From Paenibacillus sinopodophylli (GTDB taxonomy: Bacteria > Bacillota > Bacilli > Paenibacillales > Paenibacillaceae), in NCBI RefSeq assembly GCF_005930355.1, contig NZ_VDBO01000001.1, forward strand, positions 2,602,107-2,666,106: a stretch of 64,000 nucleotides of DNA, written 5' to 3'. Position 1 is the stretch's first letter. Every line of letters starts with the position of its first letter. Below are positions 1 to 8,409 of this stretch, piece after piece. The notes under the pieces were generated by a model. It saw only the letters and a program-made list of their open reading frames with translations, ran no database searches and was not told the origin of the DNA. A program made the position numbers and the translations under genes.

Positions 1-711
1 GAAGAGTTTTACGAGCATTTAAGAATTATGCGCCGTAGGTCTGGGAACAGCTACTCTCGCAAACTAGAGTACTACTTCACTGGTTTGTTGCGTTGTGGCC
101 GATGTGGAGCAGCTATGCATGGTAGGATGGTGCACAGTCGTAAAGACAAGAATGGGAATACCACAAAATCCTCCTACTATATTTGTAATATGCGTAAAGA
201 AAACAACTCCTGCATGTTGCCAACAATACAACAGCGACACATTGAACATATGCTAATGGAATATATATCTGCTCTTCATGTTGATAAAGCATTAACTACG
301 GTTGAAAAGAAGAAAGCTGATAATCAAAATGCAGCTCGCGAAAAAATGATTCAAAAATTGACACGCGATCTTGAATCTGTTCGCGCGCGGGTTAAGAAGT
401 GGCAGTTTATGTTCATTGAGGAGCTTGTCACAGCAGACGATTTAAGAAGTCGGTTAGCCGTTGAGTATCAAGCTGAGTCTGATATATTGAAGGCCATTGA
501 GGACGCACAAGAGAGCGTTAAGGAGTCAAATGAGATTAAGGTTAAGCTGGATACGTTTAGTCAAGCGTGGGAGCATGCAGATGATCTAGAGAAGAAAGAG
601 CTGCTGAATGAGATATTTGACGAGATTCGCATATTCAGTGATATAAACAATCCGAGGGGTTATAGAAACGGCAGATATTACCCAGCTCGGATAGAAATAA
701 AGTATCGTTGA
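1..711 (+). CDS. Large serine recombinase (integrase), C-terminal part; 5' end outside window
   Basis: The frame is open from base 1 and ends at a TGA at 709-711, giving 236 visible residues. The visible part has a recombinase zinc beta-ribbon (LLRCGRCGAAM, followed by a second cysteine set YICNMRKENNSC) and then a long charged coiled-coil segment. This is the C-terminal architecture of large serine integrases of phages and integrative elements; the N-terminal catalytic serine domain lies to the left of the window. Such enzymes recombine attP with attB without extensive homology and often lie next to an attachment site. Here the gene stops less than 20 bases before a broken cpaF gene on the opposite strand, which puts the element end right after it. 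Family assignment is confident; the type of element (prophage or conjugative element) cannot be seen. Confidence 0.9.
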   Translation, partial: EEFYEHLRIMRRRSGNSYSRKLEYYFTGLLRCGRCGAAMHGRMVHSRKDKNGNTTKSSYYICNMRKENNSCMLPTIQQRHIEHMLMEYISALHVDKALTTVEKKKADNQNAAREKMIQKLTRDLESVRARVKKWQFMFIEELVTADDLRSRLAVEYQAESDILKAIEDAQESVKESNEIKVKLDTFSQAWEHADDLEKKELLNEIFDEIRIFSDINNPRGYRNGRYYPARIEIKYR

Positions 712-740
712 ATAGCACTTTGTACTACACACACTTCCAC
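712..740. other. Probable right attachment site (att) of an integrated element inside cpaF
   Basis: On the minus strand the CpaF reading frame stays family-like through GHSGSV at about 730-735. It then runs into unrelated residues that read antisense through the recombinase gene. The junction between chromosomal cpaF and element DNA therefore falls near 712-725, just after the recombinase stop. The precise core cannot be fixed without the other end of the element or an empty site. Confidence 0.7.
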
Positions 741-1617
741 TATGTCCGGAATTTAATGCCTGAAGCATATCCAATGCTTCACCTCCGCGTACCTCCCCCA
801 CGATGATCCGGTTTGGACGCATCCTGAGCGACGCCCGAATCAGGTCCCTGACCGTAATCTCGCCCTTGCCTTCCGTATTCGCGTTTCGCGTCTCCATAGA
901 GACAAGGTTCGGTATCGATCGAATTTGCAGCTCAGCCGAATCCTCAATTGTGACGATTCGCTCATCCTGTGGAATGAACTGCGATAAGGCATTCAGAAAG
1001 GTCGTTTTCCCCGTCCCAGTTCCCCCGCTGATAAACATGTTATACTGCGCCCCTACCAGCTCTTGGAGGAATGAAGCTGCTTCTGCAGACAATGATCCCA
1101 GTGAGACCAGTTCCTCCATCGTCAGCGGCTGCTCGGGAAACTTACGAATCGTCATGCATGGTCCCTTGAGCGCAACTGGCGGCAGCACAACATGTACCCT
1201 TGAACCATCCTTCAGTCTGGCATCCACAATAGGAGAAGACTCATTGACGACACGGTTTACACTCGCTACAACCGTCTGGATCAAATCTTCCAGCCTCTCC
1301 TTGCTCTCAAAGGACACGGGCAGCAAAGACATTTGTCCTCTGCGTTCCACAAAAATTTCTGCATGATGATTAATCATGATTTCGCTAATCGATGCATCCT
1401 CCATCAGCGGCTGCAAAATATCGAGTCCGCGAAAGGAATGGAATAATCGGCGTACCAGTATCACTTTCTCGGTTGCCGTCAACGGGTTATGCAGGCACCA
1501 CTCGAATACGGTCTCCTCCGCAATAAGCAGCAAACTTTCATCGGATAAAGAACCGCTGAAATCAATTTTGGCCCGAATTTTATCCCGAAGCTCCAGCACC
1601 GCTTCATCGCTCGGCAA
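718..1617 (-). pseudogene. cpaF: cpaF/tadA secretion ATPase, 5' portion, interrupted by integrated element
   Basis: This is the hexameric ATPase that powers Tad/Flp-type pilus assembly and is related to type II/IV secretion ATPases. About 295 residues are family-like: an N-terminal domain, then Walker A (GGTGTGKT, residues 198-205), the TIEDSAELQ box near 223, and the Walker B region IIVGEVRGGE near 271. After GHSGS (about residue 295) the protein should continue with the conserved histidine-containing block and the C-terminal lobe. Instead the frame runs antisense through the recombinase to a chance stop at 586. I place the start at a TTG at 1617 because AAGGAG lies 9 bases upstream; it overlaps the end of the tadZ-like gene by 14 bases. 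The missing 3' part should lie beyond the left end of the element, so the gene could be restored by excision. Confidence 0.88.
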
Positions 1618-2779
1618 CCGCTCCCGCTCCTTCCAGAAAAAGCTGCTTAAACAATTGATCGGCCGCTGCTCGGTACAAGGGAGATGATAACAGCTGGACG
1701 TTGCCCGCTCCGCGCCAGTCGGCAATCTCAGGCAGTTGTAGCCTGCTTGCATGTTGTCCAATCTCTTGCGCATTCCTTGCAAGCTCATCCCGAATCGTTT
1801 CCTTGTGCACATAAATGATTTTGCTAAGCAACTTGTTAAACCGACCATTCCACTTCTGCTCGCCGTAACGCAGAACCATACTTTGTTTCAGCCGTGCGGA
1901 TGCGGAGTCATTCATCAGCCAAAGAATACGATGCGACTTCTCAAACAGTCCTATATGCATACCTTCCAAATCGCTATCGAGGTCCACGATAATCAAATCA
2001 TATTGCCCACTTGCCGATATCGCCTCGATTAACAAGCCTGCGTCTTCCTCACAAAGCGTTAAGCGATCCTCCAAATTCGTACATACCGCCAAATAATCGC
2101 CGCCTAGCCGAGCATCACGCTTCCTATGCTCCAACAGCCATTTGGCCGCTTGTGCTGGCTGTGTCTTGAGGCTGTAAAGCAGCTCCGACAAACCTTCATG
2201 CTTAGTGGTCCCTCGCACTCCCTCCATCACTTCCTTGCCAGCGTACGTTCCAAGCCACGCCTCAGAGGAATTCCATCTCTCCAAGTTCAGATAAAAGGTG
2301 CGAAAGCGATGTATACTTGCTGCATGTGTCAAATGAAGCGCAAGGGCAGTCTTCCCAGTTCCGCCGGATGATGAATATACGGAAAGCACCCGTGCTCCTT
2401 CAGATGGCTCATCCGCAACTGCCGCCGCTTGTCCTGCAAGCGGCGCTGCCTGAGCATGAATTTCTGACAAACGCTGCAGCAATTGAGGAAGCGGCTGATA
2501 TTGATGCAGCTCATGCTCCTCACCACTTTCGCCCAGCTTATGTACAAGCGCGATGACAGGCAGCTTAGGAACTGCAGGCTTAACCTCTGCCAGCAGATCG
2601 GGCTGAGCGGCCAGCACATCAAGCTTATATCCCTGCTGAATGTACTGCTTGCATGCTTCGGCATGGGTGAACGCAATAATCTTCCACTGTTCGCCTAGCT
2701 TGCTATCGCGAATGTATTCGGCCAGCCTTCTCAAATATTCGGAATCCTTCACAGCTACTCCCAGTTGATAGATGTTCAT
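1604..2779 (-). CDS. CpaE/TadZ-like ParA-family ATPase of a Tad pilus locus
   Basis: The protein has 391 residues. The N-terminus (about residues 1-110) looks like a receiver-like domain as in CpaE/TadZ. It is followed by a MinD/ParA-type ATPase domain with a deviant P-loop (SSSGGTGKTALAL, near residue 147) and a switch-type DLDSDLEG motif. CpaE/TadZ proteins localise the Tad secretion machine at the membrane. The ATG at 2779 is chosen because AAAGGAGG stands about 9 bases upstream; an upstream ATG at 2809 has no such site. The gene overlaps the start of cpaF, so the two are translationally coupled. No other tad genes are in view; they would lie left of the inserted element. Confidence 0.75.
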   Translation of the reverse strand: MNIYQLGVAVKDSEYLRRLAEYIRDSKLGEQWKIIAFTHAEACKQYIQQGYKLDVLAAQPDLLAEVKPAVPKLPVIALVHKLGESGEEHELHQYQPLPQLLQRLSEIHAQAAPLAGQAAAVADEPSEGARVLSVYSSSGGTGKTALALHLTHAASIHRFRTFYLNLERWNSSEAWLGTYAGKEVMEGVRGTTKHEGLSELLYSLKTQPAQAAKWLLEHRKRDARLGGDYLAVCTNLEDRLTLCEEDAGLLIEAISASGQYDLIIVDLDSDLEGMHIGLFEKSHRILWLMNDSASARLKQSMVLRYGEQKWNGRFNKLLSKIIYVHKETIRDELARNAQEIGQHASRLQLPEIADWRGAGNVQLLSSPLYRAAADQLFKQLFLEGAGAVAER

Positions 2780-2807
2780 GCTGAAACGCCTCCTTTCTTC
2801 AGAAAAC

Positions 2808-2859
2808 ACAAAAAAAGCACCGTAGAAGGCGCAGTTAGCTGCGTCCTTGTACGGTGCTT
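2808..2859 (-). terminator. Intrinsic terminator after ndk, also in the leader of the tad genes
   Basis: Two nested complementary arms (AAGCACCGTA with TACGGTGCTT outside, GGCGCAG with CTGCGTCC inside) form a long hairpin. On the minus strand it is followed by a run of seven T residues. It ends about 30 bases before the tadZ-like start, too close for an ordinary promoter in between. Confidence 0.85.
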
Positions 2860-2886
2860 CCGTGTTTGATTATTAACTTTGAGTAG

Positions 2887-2916
2887 AATTTACCATATCC
2901 TGATTACTTTCGTCAA
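2887..2916 (-). promoter_or_regulatory. Putative sigma-A promoter upstream of the terminator/tad leader
   Basis: Minus-strand TTGACG (2911-2916) and TAAATT (2887-2892) are separated by 18 bases. A transcript from here would begin just before the hairpin at 2816-2859 and read into the tad genes if the hairpin is passed. The match is moderate and untested. Confidence 0.4.
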
Positions 2917-3003
2917 CCAAGGAATTTTCTTCCACTTGCTTCGCGCAAAATATCTTCACAATTCCTATAGACGACAGCGGATGATCTCATCAGCTCGCAT
3001 CAG

Positions 3004-3402
3004 CTATTGGAAAAATAGCTTAATTTCCCGTTCTGCGCTCTCAGCCGAATCGGAGCCATGAATAATATTACTTGCCACGTCGATTGCGAAATCACCGCGA
3101 ATCGTTCCTGCAAGAGCATCAGAGGGATTCGTTGCCCCAATAAGTGCACGAGCATTTTTAATGGCGTCCTTGCCTTCCCATACCATTGCGAATATAGGTC
3201 CCGAGACGATAAAGTCTACCAATTCGTCAAAAAAAACCTTGGACCGCAAGTGATCATAATGACGCTCAGCATGCTCTCTCGACAACTGCATAACCTTTGC
3301 ATCTGCAAGCTTAAAGCCCTTTTCCTCGAATCGTGCAACAATTCGACCTACTAAACCTCGTGCGTAGCCATCCGGCTTAACCATTACAAACGTTCTGTCC
3401 AT
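3004..3402 (-). CDS. ndk: Nucleoside diphosphate kinase, short at the C-terminus
   Basis: Ndk transfers the gamma-phosphate of ATP to nucleoside diphosphates through a phosphohistidine. The protein starts [12 protein letters not shown] and contains the signature [16 protein letters not shown] with the catalytic histidine, plus the nucleotide-binding GTIRGDF block. At 132 residues it ends right after the FFQ helix. Family members of about 147-150 residues carry a further tail ending in a W-(I/L)-Y type sequence. It lies 34 bases downstream of yqfL, so it probably ends a ccpN-yqfL-ndk transcript closed by the terminator at 2808-2859. Identity is certain; whether the shortened tail is natural or a nonsense mutation is open. 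Confidence 0.95.
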   Translation of the reverse strand: MDRTFVMVKPDGYARGLVGRIVARFEEKGFKLADAKVMQLSREHAERHYDHLRSKVFFDELVDFIVSGPIFAMVWEGKDAIKNARALIGATNPSDALAGTIRGDFAIDVASNIIHGSDSAESAEREIKLFFQ

Positions 3403-3436
3403 GTGGAATCCCCCTTGTTACTATCGGTATAGCCAT

Positions 3437-4240
3437 TTATTTGTTAAGCCATTCAGTAATGATCCCTGCCGTTTCTTCAATTGCGCGATTCGTTACATCG
3501 ATCACAGGACAATCCAGCGATTTCATTACCGCCTCCGCATAATCCAGCTCCTCTTGAATCCGTTCGATCGTCGCATATTGTGCAGAAGCCGGAAGTCCAA
3601 GCGTCTTGAGCCGTTCGGAACGAATCTCCAGCAAATGCTCAGCCTGCATCGTAAGCCCAACAATTAGCCGCCCAGGGGAAGGCTTCAGCTCTTCCGGCGG
3701 ATTTACCTCTGGCATCAATGGCAGGTTAGCAGTCATAATTCCTTTATGCGACAAAAAGATGCTTAGCGGCGTCTTTGATGTCCGAGATACCCCGATCAGT
3801 ACGACCTGCGCCTGCATAAAGCCGCGTGCGTCCTTGCCATCATCGTATTTGACTGCAAACTCTATGGCATCCATTCGTCGGTAGTAAGCATCATCAATGG
3901 AATGCAGTAATCCCGGTTCACGCTTAGGGAAGCTCCCGAACGTATCCACATATGCCTGCAGCATTGGCCCCATGACATCTACGGCTCTCACACCTACTCT
4001 AAGCGCTTCTTCCCTCATAAGCTCGCGCAGCTCCGGCTGTACGAGTGTATAGCTGATAAATCCTCCAGTGCTGAGCGCTTCTGTGACAATGCGTACGATT
4101 TCATCCTCGGACTTGATATGCCCATAACGTTTAATTTTTACTTGTTCGGATGAAAATTGACGCAAGGTCGCCTTGGCAACCGCTTCCGCCGTTTCACCGA
4201 CAGCATCAGAGCATACATATATCGTTTGCTGTGTCATCAA
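3437..4240 (-). CDS. yqfL: Pyruvate,phosphate dikinase regulatory protein (DUF299, YqfL type)
   Basis: This bifunctional kinase/pyrophosphorylase family phosphorylates or dephosphorylates PPDK or PEP synthase. In Bacillus YqfL modulates CcpN activity. The 267 residues begin TIYVCSDAVGETAEAVAKA and contain the family P-loop GVSRTSKTPLS near residue 150. The ATG overlaps the stop of ccpN (4237-4240), which is classic translational coupling and matches the yqzB-yqfL order of Bacillus subtilis. Confidence 0.93.
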   Translation of the reverse strand: MMTQQTIYVCSDAVGETAEAVAKATLRQFSSEQVKIKRYGHIKSEDEIVRIVTEALSTGGFISYTLVQPELRELMREEALRVGVRAVDVMGPMLQAYVDTFGSFPKREPGLLHSIDDAYYRRMDAIEFAVKYDDGKDARGFMQAQVVLIGVSRTSKTPLSIFLSHKGIMTANLPLMPEVNPPEELKPSPGRLIVGLTMQAEHLLEIRSERLKTLGLPASAQYATIERIQEELDYAEAVMKSLDCPVIDVTNRAIEETAGIITEWLNK

Positions 4241-4905
4241 TACGGCTCCCCCAATTTCCCGTCCATTGCAATGTCCGCCATTAGACGTATAATGTTCGAC
4301 TTCGATACCGAGCCAGTCACTTCAGGATCAGCCGCATGTTCCTCGCGAGGAACGATAACGGGCAGGCAATCGACCTGATGGAGCGACATTTTCCGGATCG
4401 CATCCATGACGGAATCCTCAGGCATAAGCGTCACAATATTCGGATAGCGGGTCATCACCATACTGACTGGAATGGCTGCAGCACCAGCGTTTCCTAACGT
4501 TATTTTGAGCAGATCCTTAGGGGTCACTATGCCAACAAATCGTTTCTGCTCATTGACAACAATAAGGGTGTCCGCATTCTCAGTGAATAAAGTAATGACA
4601 GCATCATGCACTGATAAAAAGTCTGGCACGTTCACTGGAACACCTTGAACCTCCTTAACCTTCATGCTGTTAAGCTGCTGCAGCGGTTCGCGGCTGGTTC
4701 GGTAAGCATTGCCTAGGAAGTAACCGACTTTCGGCTTTGCATCAAGTAAGCCCAGCATGACAAGGAGCGACAGATCAGAACGAAGCGTCGGTCTGCTCAC
4801 GCCCAGATTATCTGCTAATTGCTCACCGGTAATCGGCGCATGCCTCTTCACAAGCTCAAGAAGCTCCAACTGCCGTGTGGATAATTGAATCGGACTCACC
4901 TCCAT
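4237..4905 (-). CDS. ccpN: CcpN-type transcriptional repressor (HTH plus two CBS domains)
   Basis: CcpN represses gluconeogenic genes (gapB, pckA) in the presence of glucose. The 222 residues have an N-terminal winged helix (residues about 5-60, ITGEQLADNLGVSRPTLRSDL) and a pair of CBS domains from about 80 onward (VHDAVITLFTENADTLIVV, then VSMVMTRYPNIVTLMPEDSV). The listed ATG at 4905 has no clear ribosome binding site. A GGAGG lies inside the reading frame, 8 bases before an ATT codon at 4890 (IQLSTRQ), so the true start may be that non-standard codon. The gene is coupled to yqfL. Confidence 0.92.
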   Translation of the reverse strand: MEVSPIQLSTRQLELLELVKRHAPITGEQLADNLGVSRPTLRSDLSLLVMLGLLDAKPKVGYFLGNAYRTSREPLQQLNSMKVKEVQGVPVNVPDFLSVHDAVITLFTENADTLIVVNEQKRFVGIVTPKDLLKITLGNAGAAAIPVSMVMTRYPNIVTLMPEDSVMDAIRKMSLHQVDCLPVIVPREEHAADPEVTGSVSKSNIIRLMADIAMDGKLGEPY

Positions 4906-4951
4906 CTCATTTATGAGTCATACTAACCCAAATAGCACTCCTATTTATTTA

Positions 4952-4979
4952 ATAATACATCACATTAAAACAATGTCAA
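4952..4979 (-). promoter_or_regulatory. Putative sigma-A promoter of ccpN-yqfL-ndk
   Basis: A perfect minus-strand TTGACA (4974-4979) is followed after 16 bases by TATTAT (4952-4957), about 50 bases ahead of the ccpN start. No competing gene lies between. Confidence 0.6.
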
Positions 4980-4991
4980 CCATACATACCA

Positions 4992-5885
4992 TTATTTCTG
5001 TTGAAATATGACATTATACAAGGCTTGTGTTCCACTGTCTTCATCCCCCTGCTCAATCACTTTCTCGTAGAGCGAGCGTGCCAACGCAAGACCTGGCAGA
5101 GAGAGCCCCATCTCCTCTGCTGATTCAATTGCAATTTTAATATCCTTCATGAAATGCTTCACATAGAAGCCTGGGGCAAAATCCCCTTTAATAATCCGCG
5201 GACCCAGATTCGACAGTGACCAACTTCCAGCTGCTCCTGTCTCGATACTTTTAAGTACCTTGCTTGGGTCAAGCCCTGAGCTTTTCGCATAAGCGAGTGC
5301 TTCGCTAACACCGATCATATTAGATGCAATTGCGATTTGATTGCACATTTTGGTGAATTGACCAGAGCCTGCGCTTCCTTGGTGCACAATATTTTGGCCC
5401 ATATGTTCGAACAACGGCAAGACAGCCTCATAGGTCTCCTCCTTCCCGCCAACCATAATCGAAAGTCTTGCTTCCCTCGCTCCTATATCTCCCCCTGAGA
5501 CGGGAGCATCAAGCGTCTGCAGTCCAATACTCTCCGCTTTAAGCTGTATTCGCTTAGCAAGCGAAGGGCTGGATGTCGTCATATCAATAAATATGGCACT
5601 CGGCCTTGCATAACGCAGCAAACCCCCTTCCCCCAAATAAACCTCTTCGACATCAGCCGGATACCCGAGCATGGTGAAGATAATATCCGAATGGGCAGCA
5701 ACCTCTTTGGGCGACTCCCGCCATACTGCACCTTTAGCTGTCAGACCATCTGCTCTAGTTTTCGTGCGATTGTACACATTCAGCTTATACCCGCTTTCCA
5801 GCAAATGACCGGCCATACTAGCCCCCATAATGCCTGTCCCGATAAATCCGATAGCAATCGCTTGATCAATCACTTGCTCTGTCAT
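4992..5885 (-). CDS. NAD(P)-dependent beta-hydroxyacid dehydrogenase (3-hydroxyisobutyrate dehydrogenase family)
   Basis: The protein has 297 residues with an N-terminal Rossmann fold (IGFIGTGIMGASMAGHLL, from about residue 12). The substrate-binding DAPVSGGDIGA stretch is near 125 and the catalytic lysine is in GQFTKMCNQI near 177. A helical C-terminal domain follows. Members oxidise small 3-hydroxy acids such as 3-hydroxyisobutyrate, tartronate semialdehyde or gamma-hydroxybutyrate; the substrate cannot be read from sequence. No valine catabolism genes are nearby. It is transcribed alone, divergent from nothing obvious. Confidence 0.88.
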   Translation of the reverse strand: MTEQVIDQAIAIGFIGTGIMGASMAGHLLESGYKLNVYNRTKTRADGLTAKGAVWRESPKEVAAHSDIIFTMLGYPADVEEVYLGEGGLLRYARPSAIFIDMTTSSPSLAKRIQLKAESIGLQTLDAPVSGGDIGAREARLSIMVGGKEETYEAVLPLFEHMGQNIVHQGSAGSGQFTKMCNQIAIASNMIGVSEALAYAKSSGLDPSKVLKSIETGAAGSWSLSNLGPRIIKGDFAPGFYVKHFMKDIKIAIESAEEMGLSLPGLALARSLYEKVIEQGDEDSGTQALYNVIFQQK

Positions 5886-5986
5886 TTCATTTCCGCCTCT
5901 CGCTTGGAGTTTAGTATCGATATAACCATTCTAACAGGTGACACGGCTATCGCCATTATTTGACGACGCGGCGCGTCTCATTCAGA

Positions 5987-6035
5987 GAAATATAGAGAAT
6001 GTATAATAGCTCAAAGATACACGTTCCTATATTTC
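5987..6035. repeat. 49-bp hairpin repeat, copy 1
   Basis: A 49-base unit bounded by GAAATATAG and CTATATTTC (perfect 9-base inverted arms). It shares outer arms, inner bases and length with units at 14981-15029 and 15082-15126, suggesting a dispersed intergenic repeat family. Confidence 0.6.
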
Positions 6036-6081
6036 AAAAAAAAACAACCAGAGACAGGATTTCTCTCCTACGTCTCCGGCT
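6036..6081 (-). terminator. Intrinsic terminator of pepF
   Basis: The minus-strand stem AGCCGGAGAC with GTCTCTGG, followed by a T tract, lies about 25-70 bases past the pepF stop. Confidence 0.7.
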
Positions 6082-6105
6082 GTCCGATCGTGCTATCAAT
6101 AGCGT

Positions 6106-7890
6106 TTATTCATTTGTCATAGCAATAAACTGCTCCACATCACTTGCTGTTAAAGCAACCGCATCGCGCCAAAATTCCTTTTGCTCAAGGTCTACGCCAA
6201 GATGCATCGCTGCCAGCTGCTCGACAGTCATCCTTCCGGTATCCCGCAGTAAGGCAACGTATTTCTCTTTGAAATCAGGGCCTTCCTTCAAAGACTTTGC
6301 ATATATACCTGCGCTAAACAAGTAGCCGAACGTATACGGGAAGTTGTAGAACGGCACATCCGTTAAGTAAAAATGAAGCTTCGATGCCCAGAAATGAGGG
6401 TGTACCTCACCAAGTTTACCGCAATAGGCTTCACGCTGCGCCTCTTCCATCATTGCGTTCAGTTCTTCTACAGATACCAATCCTTCGCTGCGGCGAGCGT
6501 AGAACCTCGTTTCGAATAGGAACCTGGCATGAATATTCATGAAGAAAGCAACTGACCGCTGAATTTTATCTTCGAGCAAGCCCAGCTTCTCCTCTGGCTC
6601 CGTTGCTGCCTTGAATGCTCGGTCAGATACGATCAGCTCTGCAAACGTAGATGCTGTCTCTGCTACATTCATCGCATATTCCTGTGACAATGCCGGCAAA
6701 TCGTTCATGACATGCTGATGATAGGCATGACCCAGCTCATGCGCAAGTGTCGAGATATTCGATGCGCTGCCCGAATAGGTCATGAAAATGCGGGTTTGAC
6801 CGCTTTTGGGAAACGCAGTACAGAAACCGCCAGGACGCTTGCCAGGACGATCCTCGGCTTCAATCCAGCCATCCTGGAAAGCCATCTCCGAGAAATCAGC
6901 CAGTTCCGGACTGAACGAGCGGAACTGCTCTATGATAAAAGCGGCTGCCTCATCATACGGAATCGTTCTCGTCGCGGAGCCGATTGGTGCTTCTACGTCA
7001 TGCCAATCAAGCTTATCTACGCCGAGCAGCTTGGCCTTGCGATCCAGATAGGTAACAAGCACATGCTTGCTCTCCTCTATGGCGTCCCACATCGCTTGCA
7101 ATGTCGCCTCGCTCATGCGATTGATTTGAAGAGGCTCCTGAAGCACCGAGCTCCAGCTGCGTTTCTCATAAAGCTTCAGGCGAAAGCCAGAAATGCGATT
7201 CAGCGTCTCCGCACACAAATCTGCCTGCTCGGACCATTCACGTTCCCACTCCGCGAAGGCTGCCTTGCGTACATCACGATTGGCATCAGATAACCGGTTA
7301 TGCATTTGTCCAGCGGACAGCACAGTTGTTTTTCCGTCTTTGTCGGTATCTGTAAACTTCGCTCGCGAGACGATCATATTATAGTAATCGCCCCATCCAT
7401 GATAACCATCAACTGCAAGATCTCCCGCTAACGCCTCAAGCTCTGGCGCCATCTTCTGCTTGGCCAGCTCTCGACGCTCAGCCAAATTGAAGGCAACCTC
7501 GACCAACTTCTCATTCTCAAGCAGCACGGACCATTCTGAATCACTTAACCCACGCAGTAAATTATCAAAACGCGTTAGCACGCCAAGGAGTTTCGCCCCA
7601 AGCGTTTTGACACGATCTCCCCGTACATTCGCAGCCGTATCTTTTATGTCTTGCGCCAGCAAGCATGAAACAAATGATTCCGATTCGCGCAGCCTTATGA
7701 TGACACTTTGCAGCAGCTCTGTCATTTCAATAATATTCGTCCCTGATGAGCTGGAATCTGCTTGCAGCAGGCCATCCAGCCTCACAATATCGTCTTCAAT
7801 GCCCGCTAGTTCCTCTTGAAAAGCTGCTGAGCCTGAGCCGCCTTCGTATAGTACATCCAAATCCCAACTTTGCGGATATCCCTTATCCAT
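6106..7890 (-). CDS. pepF: Oligoendopeptidase F (M3B family)
   Basis: This cytoplasmic zinc metallopeptidase cuts short peptides. It has 594 residues, the usual family size. The zinc site HELGH is at residues 384-388 (TLAHELGHAYHQH), and the conserved glutamate that completes the site is expected in the downstream ETASTFAELIV stretch. I start at the ATG at 7890 (MDKGYPQSWDLD) because a GGAG-rich ribosome binding site precedes it. The longer frame from 7914 adds residues that lie in that site. Monocistronic, with its own terminator at 6036-6081. Confidence 0.95.
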   Translation of the reverse strand: MDKGYPQSWDLDVLYEGGSGSAAFQEELAGIEDDIVRLDGLLQADSSSSGTNIIEMTELLQSVIIRLRESESFVSCLLAQDIKDTAANVRGDRVKTLGAKLLGVLTRFDNLLRGLSDSEWSVLLENEKLVEVAFNLAERRELAKQKMAPELEALAGDLAVDGYHGWGDYYNMIVSRAKFTDTDKDGKTTVLSAGQMHNRLSDANRDVRKAAFAEWEREWSEQADLCAETLNRISGFRLKLYEKRSWSSVLQEPLQINRMSEATLQAMWDAIEESKHVLVTYLDRKAKLLGVDKLDWHDVEAPIGSATRTIPYDEAAAFIIEQFRSFSPELADFSEMAFQDGWIEAEDRPGKRPGGFCTAFPKSGQTRIFMTYSGSASNISTLAHELGHAYHQHVMNDLPALSQEYAMNVAETASTFAELIVSDRAFKAATEPEEKLGLLEDKIQRSVAFFMNIHARFLFETRFYARRSEGLVSVEELNAMMEEAQREAYCGKLGEVHPHFWASKLHFYLTDVPFYNFPYTFGYLFSAGIYAKSLKEGPDFKEKYVALLRDTGRMTVEQLAAMHLGVDLEQKEFWRDAVALTASDVEQFIAMTNE

Positions 7891-8004
7891 ATTTCTCCAC
7901 CCTCTCCTCCACAAAAAAAAGCCAAGCTACGGCTGCGTTTTTATTTGCGCAAACCTTCTTGGCAGTGTATAACTTAATTATATCCAGATTGGAGGAATTT
8001 CACC

Positions 8005-8175
8005 ATGTCTAAACCGTTGCAAATTTCGGCCGATACCGCTGTGAAGCTATCTGAGCAGCTTGGCGTGCCGATCGAGCACTTAATGCATATGCCTAGGCAT
8101 ATCCTGCTGCAGAAGCTTGCCGAGCTTGCCAAAACCGATGCTCCAGCAGCACCTAAGAGCGATACCAGCCTATGA
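8005..8175 (+). CDS. Small YycC-like protein (56 residues)
   Basis: A short gene with a strong ribosome binding site (GGAGG 9 bases before the ATG). The protein begins MSKPLQISADTAVKLSEQLG and continues with PIEHLMHMPRHILLQKLAEL. I recall this pattern from the small YycC family of Bacillota, whose function is unknown. It is basic to neutral and helical with no membrane segment. Its TGA overlaps the ATG of the next gene (ATGA at 8172-8175), so the two are translationally coupled. Confidence 0.7.
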   Translation: MSKPLQISADTAVKLSEQLGVPIEHLMHMPRHILLQKLAELAKTDAPAAPKSDTSL

Positions 8176-8402
8176 TTCCGTTCGAGAAGGCATGGCCTTA
8201 TGACATCATTATGGGCGATCTTTACGTATCAAGCTGTCCCTTCTGCTCCGCGGAGAATGTGCTTCTGCCCGTTAAACCCGCTGAGCTGCCAGACATTCAA
8301 GACGGAATGAAACGATTGCTCGTCTTCCCATGCTGCCACAACAAAGTCACCATTCTCGATGCTGACCGAGATTATTTGTTAACCGACCGCGTTCTTAGGT
8401 AA
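8172..8402 (+). CDS. Small putative zinc-binding protein, unknown function
   Basis: The protein has 76 residues and is coupled to the preceding small gene by a 4-base overlap. It contains CPFC near residue 18 and a CC pair (FPCCHNK) near residue 53, a possible zinc ribbon. I do not recognise a named family. The overlap makes expression very likely. Confidence 0.7.
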   Translation: MIPFEKAWPYDIIMGDLYVSSCPFCSAENVLLPVKPAELPDIQDGMKRLLVFPCCHNKVTILDADRDYLLTDRVLR

Positions 8403-8409
8403 CCGCTTA

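Noticed and set aside
586..717. Extension of the CpaF frame through the recombinase gene on the minus strand
   Set aside because: It is antisense to the recombinase and has no similarity to the CpaF C-terminus; it is a chance open frame at the insertion.
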